Shown piece after piece: positions 1-7,344 of a DNA stretch of 64,000 nt; within the stretch, counting starts at the first letter, position 1, and every line of letters begins with the position of its first letter. The position numbers and the translations under genes are program-made. The DNA is taken from assembly GCF_900116065.1 (NCBI RefSeq), contig NZ_FOZV01000001.1, forward strand, positions 682,001 to 746,000. Direction: 5' to 3'. This DNA comes from Brevundimonas viscosa. GTDB lineage: Bacteria > Pseudomonadota > Alphaproteobacteria > Caulobacterales > Caulobacteraceae. The notes beneath the pieces are model-generated. The model had not been told where the DNA came from and ran no database searches. It saw only the letters and a program-made list of their open reading frames with translations.

Positions 1-396
1 AAGACCGTCCTCGTCGTCGCCGTCGCCCTGATCGACGCCGACGGCCGCGTGCTGATCGCCCAGCGGCCCGAGGGCAAGCAGCTGGCTGGTCTCTGGGAAT
101 TCCCGGGCGGCAAGGTCGAGCCGGGCGAGCGGCCCGAGGCGGCCCTGATCCGCGAGCTGAAGGAGGAGCTGGGGATCGACGTCAGGGAGGCGTGTCTGGC
201 CCCCTTCGTGTTCACCAGTCACGCTTACGAATCCTTTCACCTGTTGATGCCACTCTATCTGTGCCGACGGTGGTCGGGGACGGTGCAGGCGCGCGAGCAC
301 GCCGCGCTGAAGTGGGTTCGGCCGAACCGGCTTCGGGACTATCCCATGCCGCCGGCGGACGAACCGCTGGTCGCCTGGCTGCGCGACCTGCTCTAG
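1..396 (+). CDS. mutT: (deoxy)nucleoside triphosphate pyrophosphohydrolase, MutT/Nudix family, 5' end outside window
   Basis: Frame 1 is open from the first base, so the start codon lies upstream of the window; a GTG at 49 is internal. The Nudix box is complete: GG-KVEPGER-PEAALIRELKEELGI, with the REXXEE core. MutT enzymes hydrolyse 8-oxo-dGTP and related oxidised nucleotides and so prevent mutation. The sequence WEFPGGK just before the box is typical of MutT proper. The stop is at 394-396. In many alphaproteobacteria mutT lies near argJ/secA, but that side is not visible here. Confidence 0.9.
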   Translation, partial: KTVLVVAVALIDADGRVLIAQRPEGKQLAGLWEFPGGKVEPGERPEAALIRELKEELGIDVREACLAPFVFTSHAYESFHLLMPLYLCRRWSGTVQAREHAALKWVRPNRLRDYPMPPADEPLVAWLRDLL

Positions 397-414
397 CCGC
401 CGGGGAGGGGGCCG

Positions 415-594
415 ATGCGACGTTTCCTGTCCCGCTTGCGCAAGGACGAACGGGGAGCCACCGCCCTCGAGTACGGGCTGATCATCGCCCTGATCTTCCT
501 CGTCATCCTGTCGGCGCTGACCGCCTTCGGCGCGACCGGCAGCGGCATCTTCAACGGGGCGATGGACGCGATCCGCTCGGCGATGGGCGGCTGA
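415..594 (+). CDS. Flp family type IVb pilin
   Basis: This 59-residue protein carries the Flp prepilin signature: a short basic leader (MRRFLSRLRKDERG) then ATALEY, with cleavage expected after Gly14 and the conserved Glu at +5, followed by one hydrophobic helix (GLIIALIFLVILSALTAF). Flp pilins are exported and assembled by the Tad secretion system at the inner membrane to make adhesive pili. It starts 18 bases after the mutT stop. No tad/cpa genes are in the window, so it is an orphan pilin gene whose assembly machinery must be encoded elsewhere. Confidence 0.88.
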   Translation: MRRFLSRLRKDERGATALEYGLIIALIFLVILSALTAFGATGSGIFNGAMDAIRSAMGG

Positions 595-603
595 GCGGCG
601 GGG

Positions 604-1488
604 TCAGTCCTCGCCGGTGTGCTCCGTCACCCCCAGCGCGTCGGCCAGCCGCATCTTCGCCGAGCCGCGCGGCAGCGGCTTCTGCTGGCTCTCGTGCGGC
701 GCCCAGCCGGCCAGATGCACGATCTCGAAGGTCGCCGGAATGCGGCCGTCGGCGTCCCCATACCGTTCGGCGTAGAGCTGGGCGGCGCGCCCGGCGATGC
801 CGCGGGTGAGAGGGCGGACCGGACCCGCCAGCGCATTGCTCTCGCCCATGGCCCGCAGGTCGCGCACCAGGGCGAACAGGTCCGGATAGCGCACCGTCAG
901 CCGGTCCACGTCGGCGACCGGCAGGGCGAATCCGGCCCGCTGCAGCAGGGCCGCTCCGTCGAAGCCGTCGGCGAAAGGAGACACCCGCGCCTGGGCGCCG
1001 CCGCGCGCCTCCAGCTCGGCCTCGGTCAGCACCGCCCGCAGCTCCTTCAGCGTGCCCGCGCCCAGCAGGGTGCCGATGAACAGGCCGTCCGGCCTCAGCG
1101 CCCGCCGGATCTGCGCCAGGGCCCCCGGCAGGTCGTTGGCCCAGTGCAGGCTCATCAGCGAGACGACCAGATCCTGCGACTGGTCGGGCAGGTCCAGCGG
1201 CGTCTCGCCGGGGCCGGCGCGGCGGGCGCGATCGGCGACGGTCTTCACCGGCCCCACCCGCGCCGCGGCGGAGCTCGTCGCCAGCGCCCGGGCGAACGGA
1301 CCCGGGTGGGCCGAGAGGTCGATCGCCTCGGGCCACTCCCGCATCAGCGCCTCGAGGCTGTGCACCGCGTTCTCCGCCGCCCGCGCGTGCAGGAAATCGG
1401 CGCCGCCGATGGCGGATTCGCTGCGATGCAGTCTTGCCGTCCGGCGGCGACTGTCGAAGATGACGGGAGGGGCGGAGGACGAACTCAT
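604..1488 (-). CDS. SAM-dependent methyltransferase-like protein, NDUFAF5/BioC-like
   Basis: A 294-residue protein. The segment around residues 190-225 (AGFALPVADVDRLTVRYPDL, then LVRDLRAMGESNA) is characteristic of the NDUFAF5-like branch related to BioC. The usual glycine-rich SAM loop is degenerate (near AIDLSAHPGPFA), so the reaction is uncertain; mitochondrial NDUFAF5 hydroxylates an arginine of a complex I subunit rather than methylating. The start codon overlaps the divergent comF start, both lying in CATG at 1486-1489. A GAGG lies 5 bases upstream of the start. It converges on the Flp pilin gene. Confidence 0.8.
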   Translation of the reverse strand: MSSSSAPPVIFDSRRRTARLHRSESAIGGADFLHARAAENAVHSLEALMREWPEAIDLSAHPGPFARALATSSAAARVGPVKTVADRARRAGPGETPLDLPDQSQDLVVSLMSLHWANDLPGALAQIRRALRPDGLFIGTLLGAGTLKELRAVLTEAELEARGGAQARVSPFADGFDGAALLQRAGFALPVADVDRLTVRYPDLFALVRDLRAMGESNALAGPVRPLTRGIAGRAAQLYAERYGDADGRIPATFEIVHLAGWAPHESQQKPLPRGSAKMRLADALGVTEHTGED

Positions 1489-2281
1489 GCGGCCTCAGGA
1501 TGGGGTCTGGCGCGCGCGTTGGGAAGCCGCGGCGGGGGCGGGGCGGACGTTCGGTCGCGGCCTCGCCGATCTGCTGTTGCCGCCGCTCGCCCACGACAGC
1601 CCCGAGCCCACCGCCGGCGCCGGTCTCACCGCCAGCGCCTGGAGCCGGGTGAGCTTTCTGGAAGATCCGGTCTGCGACGGCTGCGGCGGCGCCTTCGAGA
1701 TGGACGGCGGCGAGTTCGCCTCCCAGCGCTGCGCCGCCTGCCTCGCCCGGCCCTACGCCTTCGCCCGGGCGCGGGCGGCCTGCGTCTATGACGAGGCCTC
1801 GCGCGGCCTGATCCTGTGCTTCAAGCATGGCGATCACCAGCCGTATGCGCCCCTGTTCGCCCGCTGGATCAGCCGCGCCGCCGCGCCCCTGATCACCGAC
1901 GCCGACGCGATCGCTCCGGTGCCGCTGCATCCGCTCCGGCTGCTGTCGCGCCGCTTCAACCAGTCGGCCGAGATCGCCCGCCCCCTGGCCCGACTGTCCG
2001 GGCGCGACTATTTGCCCGACGCCCTGGTCCGGCTCAGCCACACCGCCAGCCAGGGCGGCAAGTCGGCGCGGGGCCGCCGCCTGAACGTCAGGAAGGCCTT
2101 CGCCGTCAGCGACGCGGGCGCGCGCCGGGTGCGGGGCCGCCGCATCCTTCTTGTCGACGATGTGTTGACCACGGGCGCCACCGCCGAGGCCTGCGCCCGC
2201 GCGCTGCTCGAGGCGGGCGCCCGCGCCGTCGACTTGGCCGTCATCGCCCGGGTGCGCAGGGCGCGGGAACTGCCTACATAG
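1487..2281 (+). CDS. comF: ComF family phosphoribosyltransferase-like protein
   Basis: A 264-residue double zinc-ribbon/phosphoribosyltransferase protein. Cys63/Cys66 (CDGC) and Cys82/Cys85 (CAAC) form the N-terminal zinc site. The PRPP-binding loop LLVDDVLTTGATAEA lies near residues 221-235. ComF proteins support DNA uptake during natural transformation, and homologues are also found in non-competent bacteria. I chose the ATG at 1487 because GGAGG lies 8 bases upstream; the frame is open further upstream, but that part is antisense to the methyltransferase. It is followed after 24 bases by grxC. Confidence 0.86.
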   Translation: MRPQDGVWRARWEAAAGAGRTFGRGLADLLLPPLAHDSPEPTAGAGLTASAWSRVSFLEDPVCDGCGGAFEMDGGEFASQRCAACLARPYAFARARAACVYDEASRGLILCFKHGDHQPYAPLFARWISRAAAPLITDADAIAPVPLHPLRLLSRRFNQSAEIARPLARLSGRDYLPDALVRLSHTASQGGKSARGRRLNVRKAFAVSDAGARRVRGRRILLVDDVLTTGATAEACARALLEAGARAVDLAVIARVRRARELPT

Positions 2282-2305
2282 CGGCTACAGTTACAGGAGT
2301 TCCCT

Positions 2306-2563
2306 TTGGCCGACATCGTCATCTACACCAAGCCCGGCTGCCCCTACTGCGTGGCCGCCAAGGCCCTGCTCGAGCGCAAGGGCGCGGATTTCACCGAGAT
2401 CGTCGCCTCCAACGACCCGGCGAAGAAGCAGGAGATGATCCAGCGCTCAAACGGCCGCATGACCTTCCCGCAGATCTTCATCGACGGTCGCCACATCGGC
2501 GGCTCCGATGACCTCCACGCCCTCGACCGCAAGGGCGGGCTGGACCCGCTGCTCGCCGCCTGA
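2306..2563 (+). CDS. grxC: glutaredoxin 3
   Basis: An 85-residue thioredoxin-fold protein with the dithiol active site CPYC (GCPYCVAAKALL) near residue 12 and the glutathione-binding TFPQIFI and GGSDDL motifs. It reduces protein disulfides and mixed glutathione disulfides in the cytoplasm. The start is TTG at 2306, supported by AGGAG 6-7 bases upstream. The stop overlaps the next gene's ATG (TGATG), so grxC, the nitrilase-family gene and the DUF1178 gene probably form one translationally coupled unit. Confidence 0.93.
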   Translation: MADIVIYTKPGCPYCVAAKALLERKGADFTEIVASNDPAKKQEMIQRSNGRMTFPQIFIDGRHIGGSDDLHALDRKGGLDPLLAA

Positions 2564-3399
2564 TGACCACGCTTCCGGTCGCCCTCGTCCAGACCCGCAC
2601 CCCGGCCTCGCCGGCGGCGGCGCTCGCCCATGTCGAGCCGCTGATCCGCGAGGCGGCGGCGGGCGGGGCCAGGCTGATCCTGACCCCCGAGGCGACCAAC
2701 TTCGTCATCAAGGATCGTCCGAGCCGCGAGGCGGTGCTGGCGACGGCAGACGACGACGAGGTCGTCCGGCGGCTGCGGGCCCTGGCGCAGGAGCTGGGCG
2801 TCTGGCTGCTGATCGGCTCGGTCATCGTCCGTTCCGGCGTGGCCGGAGACGACCGGGCGGCCAACCGCTCGCTGCTGATCGACGACGCCGGGGCGATCGC
2901 CGCGACCTACGACAAGCTGCACGTCTACGACGTCGATCTGCCGACCGGCGAAAGCTGGCGCGAAAGCGCCTCGATCCGACCCGGAGACGCGGCGGTCGTG
3001 GGCGAAACGCCCTGGGGCTCGCTGGGTCTGACGGTCTGCTACGACCTGCGGTTCCCCCAGCTGTTCCGGGCCCTGGCGAAGGCGGGCGCTTCGATGATCG
3101 CCGTGCCCTCGGCCTTCACTGTGCCGACCGGGGAGGCGCACTGGGAGACCCTGCTGCGGGCCCGGGCCATCGAGACCGGCTGTTTCATCCTCGCCCCGGC
3201 CCAGGGCGGGGCGCACGAGGACGGCCGTCGCACCTGGGGCCGGTCCATGATCGTCGGGCCGTGGGGCGAGGTCGTCGCCAGGCTTGACCACGACGAGCCC
3301 GGCGTGCTGTTCGCCACGCTCGACCTCGACGCCGTGGCCCGCGCCCGCCAGGCCGTTCCACAGCTGACACACGACCGCGACTTCGACCCGCCCCGATGA
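2563..3399 (+). CDS. carbon-nitrogen hydrolase (nitrilase superfamily, Nit2/omega-amidase-like)
   Basis: A 278-residue protein with the nitrilase superfamily catalytic triad: Glu43 (TPEATN), Lys118 (YDKLHVYD) and Cys159 (VCYDLRFPQLF). The KLHVYDVDLPTGES and CYDLRFPQLFR sequences are those of Nit1/Nit2-type enzymes, which hydrolyse omega-amides such as deaminated glutathione or 2-oxoglutaramate. The position directly after grxC fits repair of deaminated glutathione; this substrate is an inference. It overlaps grxC by one base and the DUF1178 gene by four (ATGA). Confidence 0.9.
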   Translation: MTTLPVALVQTRTPASPAAALAHVEPLIREAAAGGARLILTPEATNFVIKDRPSREAVLATADDDEVVRRLRALAQELGVWLLIGSVIVRSGVAGDDRAANRSLLIDDAGAIAATYDKLHVYDVDLPTGESWRESASIRPGDAAVVGETPWGSLGLTVCYDLRFPQLFRALAKAGASMIAVPSAFTVPTGEAHWETLLRARAIETGCFILAPAQGGAHEDGRRTWGRSMIVGPWGEVVARLDHDEPGVLFATLDLDAVARARQAVPQLTHDRDFDPPR

Positions 3400-3827
3400 T
3401 CCGCTACGCCCTCCATTGCGATCTTGCTCACGAGTTCGAGGCATGGTTCGCCTCGTCTTCGGACTACGACGCCCAGTCCGCGCGCGGACTGGTGCAGTGT
3501 CCGGTCTGCGGCTCGTCGGCCGTGAGCAAGCAGATCATGGCCCCGGCCGTGGCTGGCACGAGGAAGACCGCGGCGCCCCAGCTGGCGGCGAAGATGCAGA
3601 CCATGATGATGCAGGCGGCCCGCGAGGTGCGCTCGCACGTCGAGCAGAACTTCGAATACGTCGGCGACGCCTTCGCCCGCGAGGCCCGGGACATCCACGA
3701 GGGCCGCTCGGAGCGGCGCGAGATCTACGGCGAGGCGACCCCGACCGAGGTGAAGAAGCTGCGCGACGACGGCGTGCCCTGCGCACCCTTGCCGCCGGCG
3801 CCGCCTGAGCCCGGGAAGCTGAATTAG
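3396..3827 (+). CDS. DUF1178 family protein
   Basis: A 143-residue protein. The N-terminus MIRYALHCDLAHEFEAWF followed by CPVCGS is the DUF1178 signature, with a zinc-ribbon-like Cys pair at VQCPVCGSSAV. The family is common in alpha- and betaproteobacteria, often beside this nitrilase-like gene, and its biochemical role is not established. ATG overlaps the upstream stop by four bases, so translation is probably coupled. Confidence 0.85.
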   Translation: MIRYALHCDLAHEFEAWFASSSDYDAQSARGLVQCPVCGSSAVSKQIMAPAVAGTRKTAAPQLAAKMQTMMMQAAREVRSHVEQNFEYVGDAFAREARDIHEGRSERREIYGEATPTEVKKLRDDGVPCAPLPPAPPEPGKLN

Positions 3828-3876
3828 GCGGTCGTCGACACGGGCCTTTTCGGGCATTCTGCGCCCGGAGCCCGCC

Positions 3877-4329
3877 ATGTCCCTCGCCGCCTTCCTGCTC
3901 GCCGCCGCCGCTCAGGCCCCCACGCCCGACGCCCTCGCATGGATGTCCGGCTACTGGCTGTCGTGCGAGGACGGCCGGGAGGTTTCGGAGACGTGGAGCG
4001 ACCCGCGCGGCGGCCTGCTGGCCGGGCGCGGCAAGACGTTCCAGTCGGGGGAGGCGACGTTCGAGCTCTCGCACATCGGCCCGCGCCAGGACGGGCTGGC
4101 GTATTTCGCGCGACCGAACGGCCGGGCGGCGACCGTGTTCGCGGCGACCGAGATCGGCGACAACCGCGCGGTGTTCGAGAACCCGGCTCACGATTTCCCG
4201 ACGCGCATCGTCTACGAGCGGGAAGGCGAGATCCTGTCCGCGCGCATCGAGGGCGAGATGGAGGGACGTCCGGTCTCCATGGGATGGCGCTTCCGCAGCG
4301 CGGAGCTGAACTCGCGATGCCCGGACTGA
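3877..4329 (+). CDS. DUF6265 family protein, predicted exported
   Basis: A 150-residue protein with a short hydrophobic N-terminus (MSLAAFLLAAAAQA) that looks like a signal peptide. The body matches the DUF6265 pattern: LAWMSGYWL, ETWSDPRGG, then FENPAHDFPTRIVYER. That fold resembles small lipocalin-like beta barrels, and the function is unknown. Its last bases overlap the start of the GNAT gene by 13 bases. Confidence 0.72.
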   Translation: MSLAAFLLAAAAQAPTPDALAWMSGYWLSCEDGREVSETWSDPRGGLLAGRGKTFQSGEATFELSHIGPRQDGLAYFARPNGRAATVFAATEIGDNRAVFENPAHDFPTRIVYEREGEILSARIEGEMEGRPVSMGWRFRSAELNSRCPD

Positions 4330-4826
4330 GCTGGCGTCCCATGACGGACGGCGACCTCGATGCCGTCGCCGCGCTCGCGCTCGTCGCCTTTCCGGATCAC
4401 TACGAAGGCCGCGACTGCTTCGCCAACCGCCTGGCGCTGCATCCGCAGGGCTGTCTCGTGCTGGACGGGCCGGACAGGCCCGGTCAGGCGGCGGCGGGCT
4501 ACATGGTCGCCTACCCGTGGCGGGCGGGTGAGGCGCCGGCCCTGAACACGCTCATCGACGCCCTGCCCGACGACGCCGACCTGATCTATCTGCACGACCT
4601 CGCCCTGCATCCGCAGGTGCGGGGGCAGGGCTGGTCGCGGCCCGCCGTCGAGCGACTGGCCGGGGACGCGCGCGCCGCCGGCTCGCCGGCGCTGGCCCTG
4701 GTGGCGGTGAACGACGCCGAACCCTTCTGGGCGCGGCACGGCTTCGCCGTCGAGGAATCCCCGGCGATGACGCGCAAGCTGGCGAGCTACGGCCCCGGCG
4801 CCCGCTACATGGTGCGGCCGCTCTGA
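4317..4826 (+). CDS. GNAT family N-acetyltransferase
   Basis: A 169-residue acetyltransferase fold. The acetyl-CoA-binding motif A appears as LALHPQVRGQGWSRPAVERL (R/Q-x-x-G-x-G/A variant), and the C-terminal WARHGFAVEE is typical of GNAT beta-5 to beta-7. I chose ATG 4317, which overlaps the preceding gene's end and precedes the conserved SWRPMTDGDLDAV start. The substrate cannot be told from sequence. Confidence 0.83.
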   Translation: MPGLSWRPMTDGDLDAVAALALVAFPDHYEGRDCFANRLALHPQGCLVLDGPDRPGQAAAGYMVAYPWRAGEAPALNTLIDALPDDADLIYLHDLALHPQVRGQGWSRPAVERLAGDARAAGSPALALVAVNDAEPFWARHGFAVEESPAMTRKLASYGPGARYMVRPL

Positions 4827-4835
4827 TCCGGGCGC

Positions 4836-5060
4836 CTATTCGCGGCCGCGGGTCCAGCCCTTCTCGGCCATGCAGGTGACGAAGGCGGTCGTGCCCTCGT
4901 CGTGACCGGCGCGGGCGCGGCATTCGTCGCGGGCCCCGTCGAAAGGCTGGGCGCCGTGACCGGTCCAGCCGTAATCGCTGTCGGCGTCGATGACGGTGAC
5001 GCAGGCGGCCGAGGTGAGGGCGGCGGCCGAAACAGCGGCGAGGATCATGAGGCGTTTCAT
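4836..5060 (-). CDS. small secreted or lipid-anchored protein of unknown function
   Basis: A 74-residue protein starting MKRLMILAAVSAAALTSAAC: a basic start, a hydrophobic stretch and a Cys at an imperfect lipobox (SAAC), so it is either a lipoprotein or cleaved by signal peptidase I. The mature part has two further Cys residues (DECRARAG, VTCMAEKGW), resembling small disulfide-bonded periplasmic proteins. I chose ATG 5060 over the upstream ATG 5099 because GGAG lies 9-10 bases before it and the signal peptide starts here. Confidence 0.6.
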   Translation of the reverse strand: MKRLMILAAVSAAALTSAACVTVIDADSDYGWTGHGAQPFDGARDECRARAGHDEGTTAFVTCMAEKGWTRGRE

Positions 5061-5161
5061 GCGGAGGACTCCGTGAATGGTGGAGCTTCCCGTTCGCACA
5101 TCCCGCTGTGGGAGGTCCCGTTACAAGACGGCAAGCTGGGTGAATTCGCCGTAAGGCGGCC

Positions 5162-5965
5162 TCAGTCGCGCAAGGCCACCATCATGTAGTTGATGTCCGC
5201 GTCGGCGCTCTCGCTCCAGCGGTCGGACAGCGGGTCGTAGACGAGGCCGTAGGGCCCCATCACCGTCAGCGGCTCCGGCGCGAGCATCTCGCGGATTTCG
5301 TCGGGCTTCAGGAACTGTCGCCAGTCATGGGTGCCCGCCGGGACCCAGCGCAGCACGTACTCGGCCGCCACCTTGCCCAGCGCCAGCGACTTGAGCGTCC
5401 GGTTCAGCGTGGCCACGACCAGCATGCCGCCGGGCTTCACCAGCCGGGCGCAGGTGCGCACGAAGGCGGCGGGATCGGCGACGTGTTCGATGACCTCGAG
5501 CGTCAGGACCACATCGAACGGCCCCGCGCCTCCCGCCTCCAGTTGTTCCACGGTGGCGGCGCGATAGGCGATGTCCAGCCCCGTCTGGGCCGCGTGCGCC
5601 CGGGCCGTGCCGATGTTCTCGCTCGAGGCGTCGATGGCCGTGACCTCGAACCCCAGCCGGCTCATCGGCTCCGCCATCAGCCCGCCGCCGCAGCCGACGT
5701 CGAGCAGGCTCAGGCCCGCGAAGGGCGCTCGCACCCGGACGTCCCGGCCGAACCGCTCCGCGGCGCGGTCGCGCACGAAGGCCAACCGGGCCGGATTGAA
5801 CCGGTGCAGCGGCGCGAACGGCCCCTTCGCATCCCACCATTCGGCCGCCTGGGCCGAGAAGCGCGCCACGTCGGCAGGGTCGATGGAAGGGCCCTCAGCC
5901 TGCCCGTTGAATTCGCCCGCGCTTTGGGGTTCCCGGCCGTCCGCCGGGTCGTTAGAAGCGACCAT
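5162..5965 (-). CDS. ubiG: bifunctional ubiquinone biosynthesis O-methyltransferase (3-demethylubiquinol / 2-polyprenyl-6-hydroxyphenol)
   Basis: A 267-residue class I methyltransferase. SAM motif I is [14 protein letters not shown] (about residues 87-100), followed by [16 protein letters not shown]. The upstream [22 protein letters not shown] and late [17 protein letters not shown] are highly specific for UbiG. It carries out both O-methylations in ubiquinone synthesis at the membrane. Start ATG 5965 is the first Met before the conserved region; the frame is open further upstream but runs antisense into lysC. It is divergent from lysC with 55 bases between. Confidence 0.95.
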   Translation of the reverse strand: MVASNDPADGREPQSAGEFNGQAEGPSIDPADVARFSAQAAEWWDAKGPFAPLHRFNPARLAFVRDRAAERFGRDVRVRAPFAGLSLLDVGCGGGLMAEPMSRLGFEVTAIDASSENIGTARAHAAQTGLDIAYRAATVEQLEAGGAGPFDVVLTLEVIEHVADPAAFVRTCARLVKPGGMLVVATLNRTLKSLALGKVAAEYVLRWVPAGTHDWRQFLKPDEIREMLAPEPLTVMGPYGLVYDPLSDRWSESADADINYMMVALRD

Positions 5966-6020
5966 GGGCCGAGGGATGAACGTCCGCGGCCCTCCATGCA
6001 AGACGGAGCGGTTCGCCACG

Positions 6021-7295
6021 ATGACGCGGCCAGATGCCACGCGGCTGGTGATGAAGTTCGGCGGCACGTCGATGGGCGACCTCGAACGCATCCGTCGCGC
6101 GGCGCGCATCGTCGCGGCCGAGGTGCAGGCGGGCCGCAAGGTGGCGGTGGTGGTCTCCGCCATGGCCGGCAAGACCAACGAGCTGGTGGCCTGGACCGAC
6201 GGGGCGGGCCGCCCCGCCCAGGGAATTCCGCTCTCCGACGACGAGTACGACGTGGTGGTGGCCTCGGGCGAGCAGGTGACGGCGGGGCTGCTGGCCCTGA
6301 CCCTGCGCAATCTCGGGGTCCAGGCGCGCAGCTGGATGGGCTGGCAGATCCCCATCCTTACCGACGACGCCCACGGTCGCGCCCGCATCGAGGACGTGCC
6401 GGGCGAGGTCATCGGGACCGCCATCGACGACGGCGAGGTGGCGGTGGTGCCCGGCTTCCAAGGCGTCACCCGCGACGGCCGCATCACCACCCTCGGCCGC
6501 GGCGGCTCGGACACCTCGGCGGTGGCTGTGGCCGCGGCGCTGGGCTGCGCCTGCGACATCTACACCGACGTGGACGGAGTCTACACCACCGACCCGCGCA
6601 TTGAGCAGAAGGCCCGCCGCCTCGAAAAGGTCTCCTACGAGGAGATGCTGGAGATGGCTTCCCTGGGGGCCAAGGTGCTGCAGACCCGCTCGGTCGAACT
6701 GGCCATGGCGAAACAGGTCCCGGTGCGGGTCCTGTCCAGCTTCATCGAACCGGACGCCGACGGCGTCCTGCCCGACAAGGGCGGAACCCTGATCTGCGAC
6801 GAGGAGGAGATCGTGGAAAAGCGCATCGTGTCCGGCGTGACCATGAGCCGCGACGAGGCCCGCATCACCCTGCTCGGCCTCGCCGACCGCACCGACGCCC
6901 CGGCCGACGTCTTCACCCGTCTGGCCGAGGCCAACGTCAACGTCGACATGATCGTCCAGTCGCAGTCGCGCACGGAAGGGACGGTCAACCTGACCTTCAC
7001 AACCGGCCGCCGAGACGCGGCGCGCGCCGCCGAACTGATGCGCGCCGCCCAGGCCGAGATCGGCTTCGACGAGATCCGCGTCGACGAGGACGTGGCCAAG
7101 GTCTCGGTGATCGGCGTCGGCATGCGCAGCCACGCCGGTGTGGCCCAGACCATGTTCCGGGCGCTGGCCGACAAGGGGATCAAGTTCCAGGCCATCTCGA
7201 CGTCGGAGATCAAGATCAGCGTGCTGATCGACGCCGCCTACGCCGAACTGGCGGTGCGCGCCCTGCACGCGGCCTACGGACTGGAAACGGTCTAG
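6021..7295 (+). CDS. lysC: aspartate kinase
   Basis: A 424-residue aspartokinase. The KFGGTS motif is at residues 12-17, [13 protein letters not shown] forms the catalytic core, and two ACT domains follow ([16 protein letters not shown] and [16 protein letters not shown]). It phosphorylates aspartate, the first step to lysine, methionine, threonine and diaminopimelate; the ACT pair is the usual site of feedback inhibition by lysine and/or threonine. ATG 6021 is the first start before the conserved core. No leader-peptide attenuator is visible. Confidence 0.96.
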   Translation: MTRPDATRLVMKFGGTSMGDLERIRRAARIVAAEVQAGRKVAVVVSAMAGKTNELVAWTDGAGRPAQGIPLSDDEYDVVVASGEQVTAGLLALTLRNLGVQARSWMGWQIPILTDDAHGRARIEDVPGEVIGTAIDDGEVAVVPGFQGVTRDGRITTLGRGGSDTSAVAVAAALGCACDIYTDVDGVYTTDPRIEQKARRLEKVSYEEMLEMASLGAKVLQTRSVELAMAKQVPVRVLSSFIEPDADGVLPDKGGTLICDEEEIVEKRIVSGVTMSRDEARITLLGLADRTDAPADVFTRLAEANVNVDMIVQSQSRTEGTVNLTFTTGRRDAARAAELMRAAQAEIGFDEIRVDEDVAKVSVIGVGMRSHAGVAQTMFRALADKGIKFQAISTSEIKISVLIDAAYAELAVRALHAAYGLETV

Positions 7296-7344
7296 CGAAC
7301 AAGCTTTTCTGCGCCCATCTGGGGCGCGGAGTCGAGGAGAGGCC

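Noticed and set aside
551..2041. Long antisense or shifted frames over the methyltransferase and comF genes (and many similar long frames elsewhere, e.g. 20845-22947, 51928-54861, 54074-58000)
   Set aside because: In very GC-rich DNA stop codons are rare in shadow frames. These translations are Arg/Gly/Ala-rich without family motifs, while the chosen frames show conserved domains.
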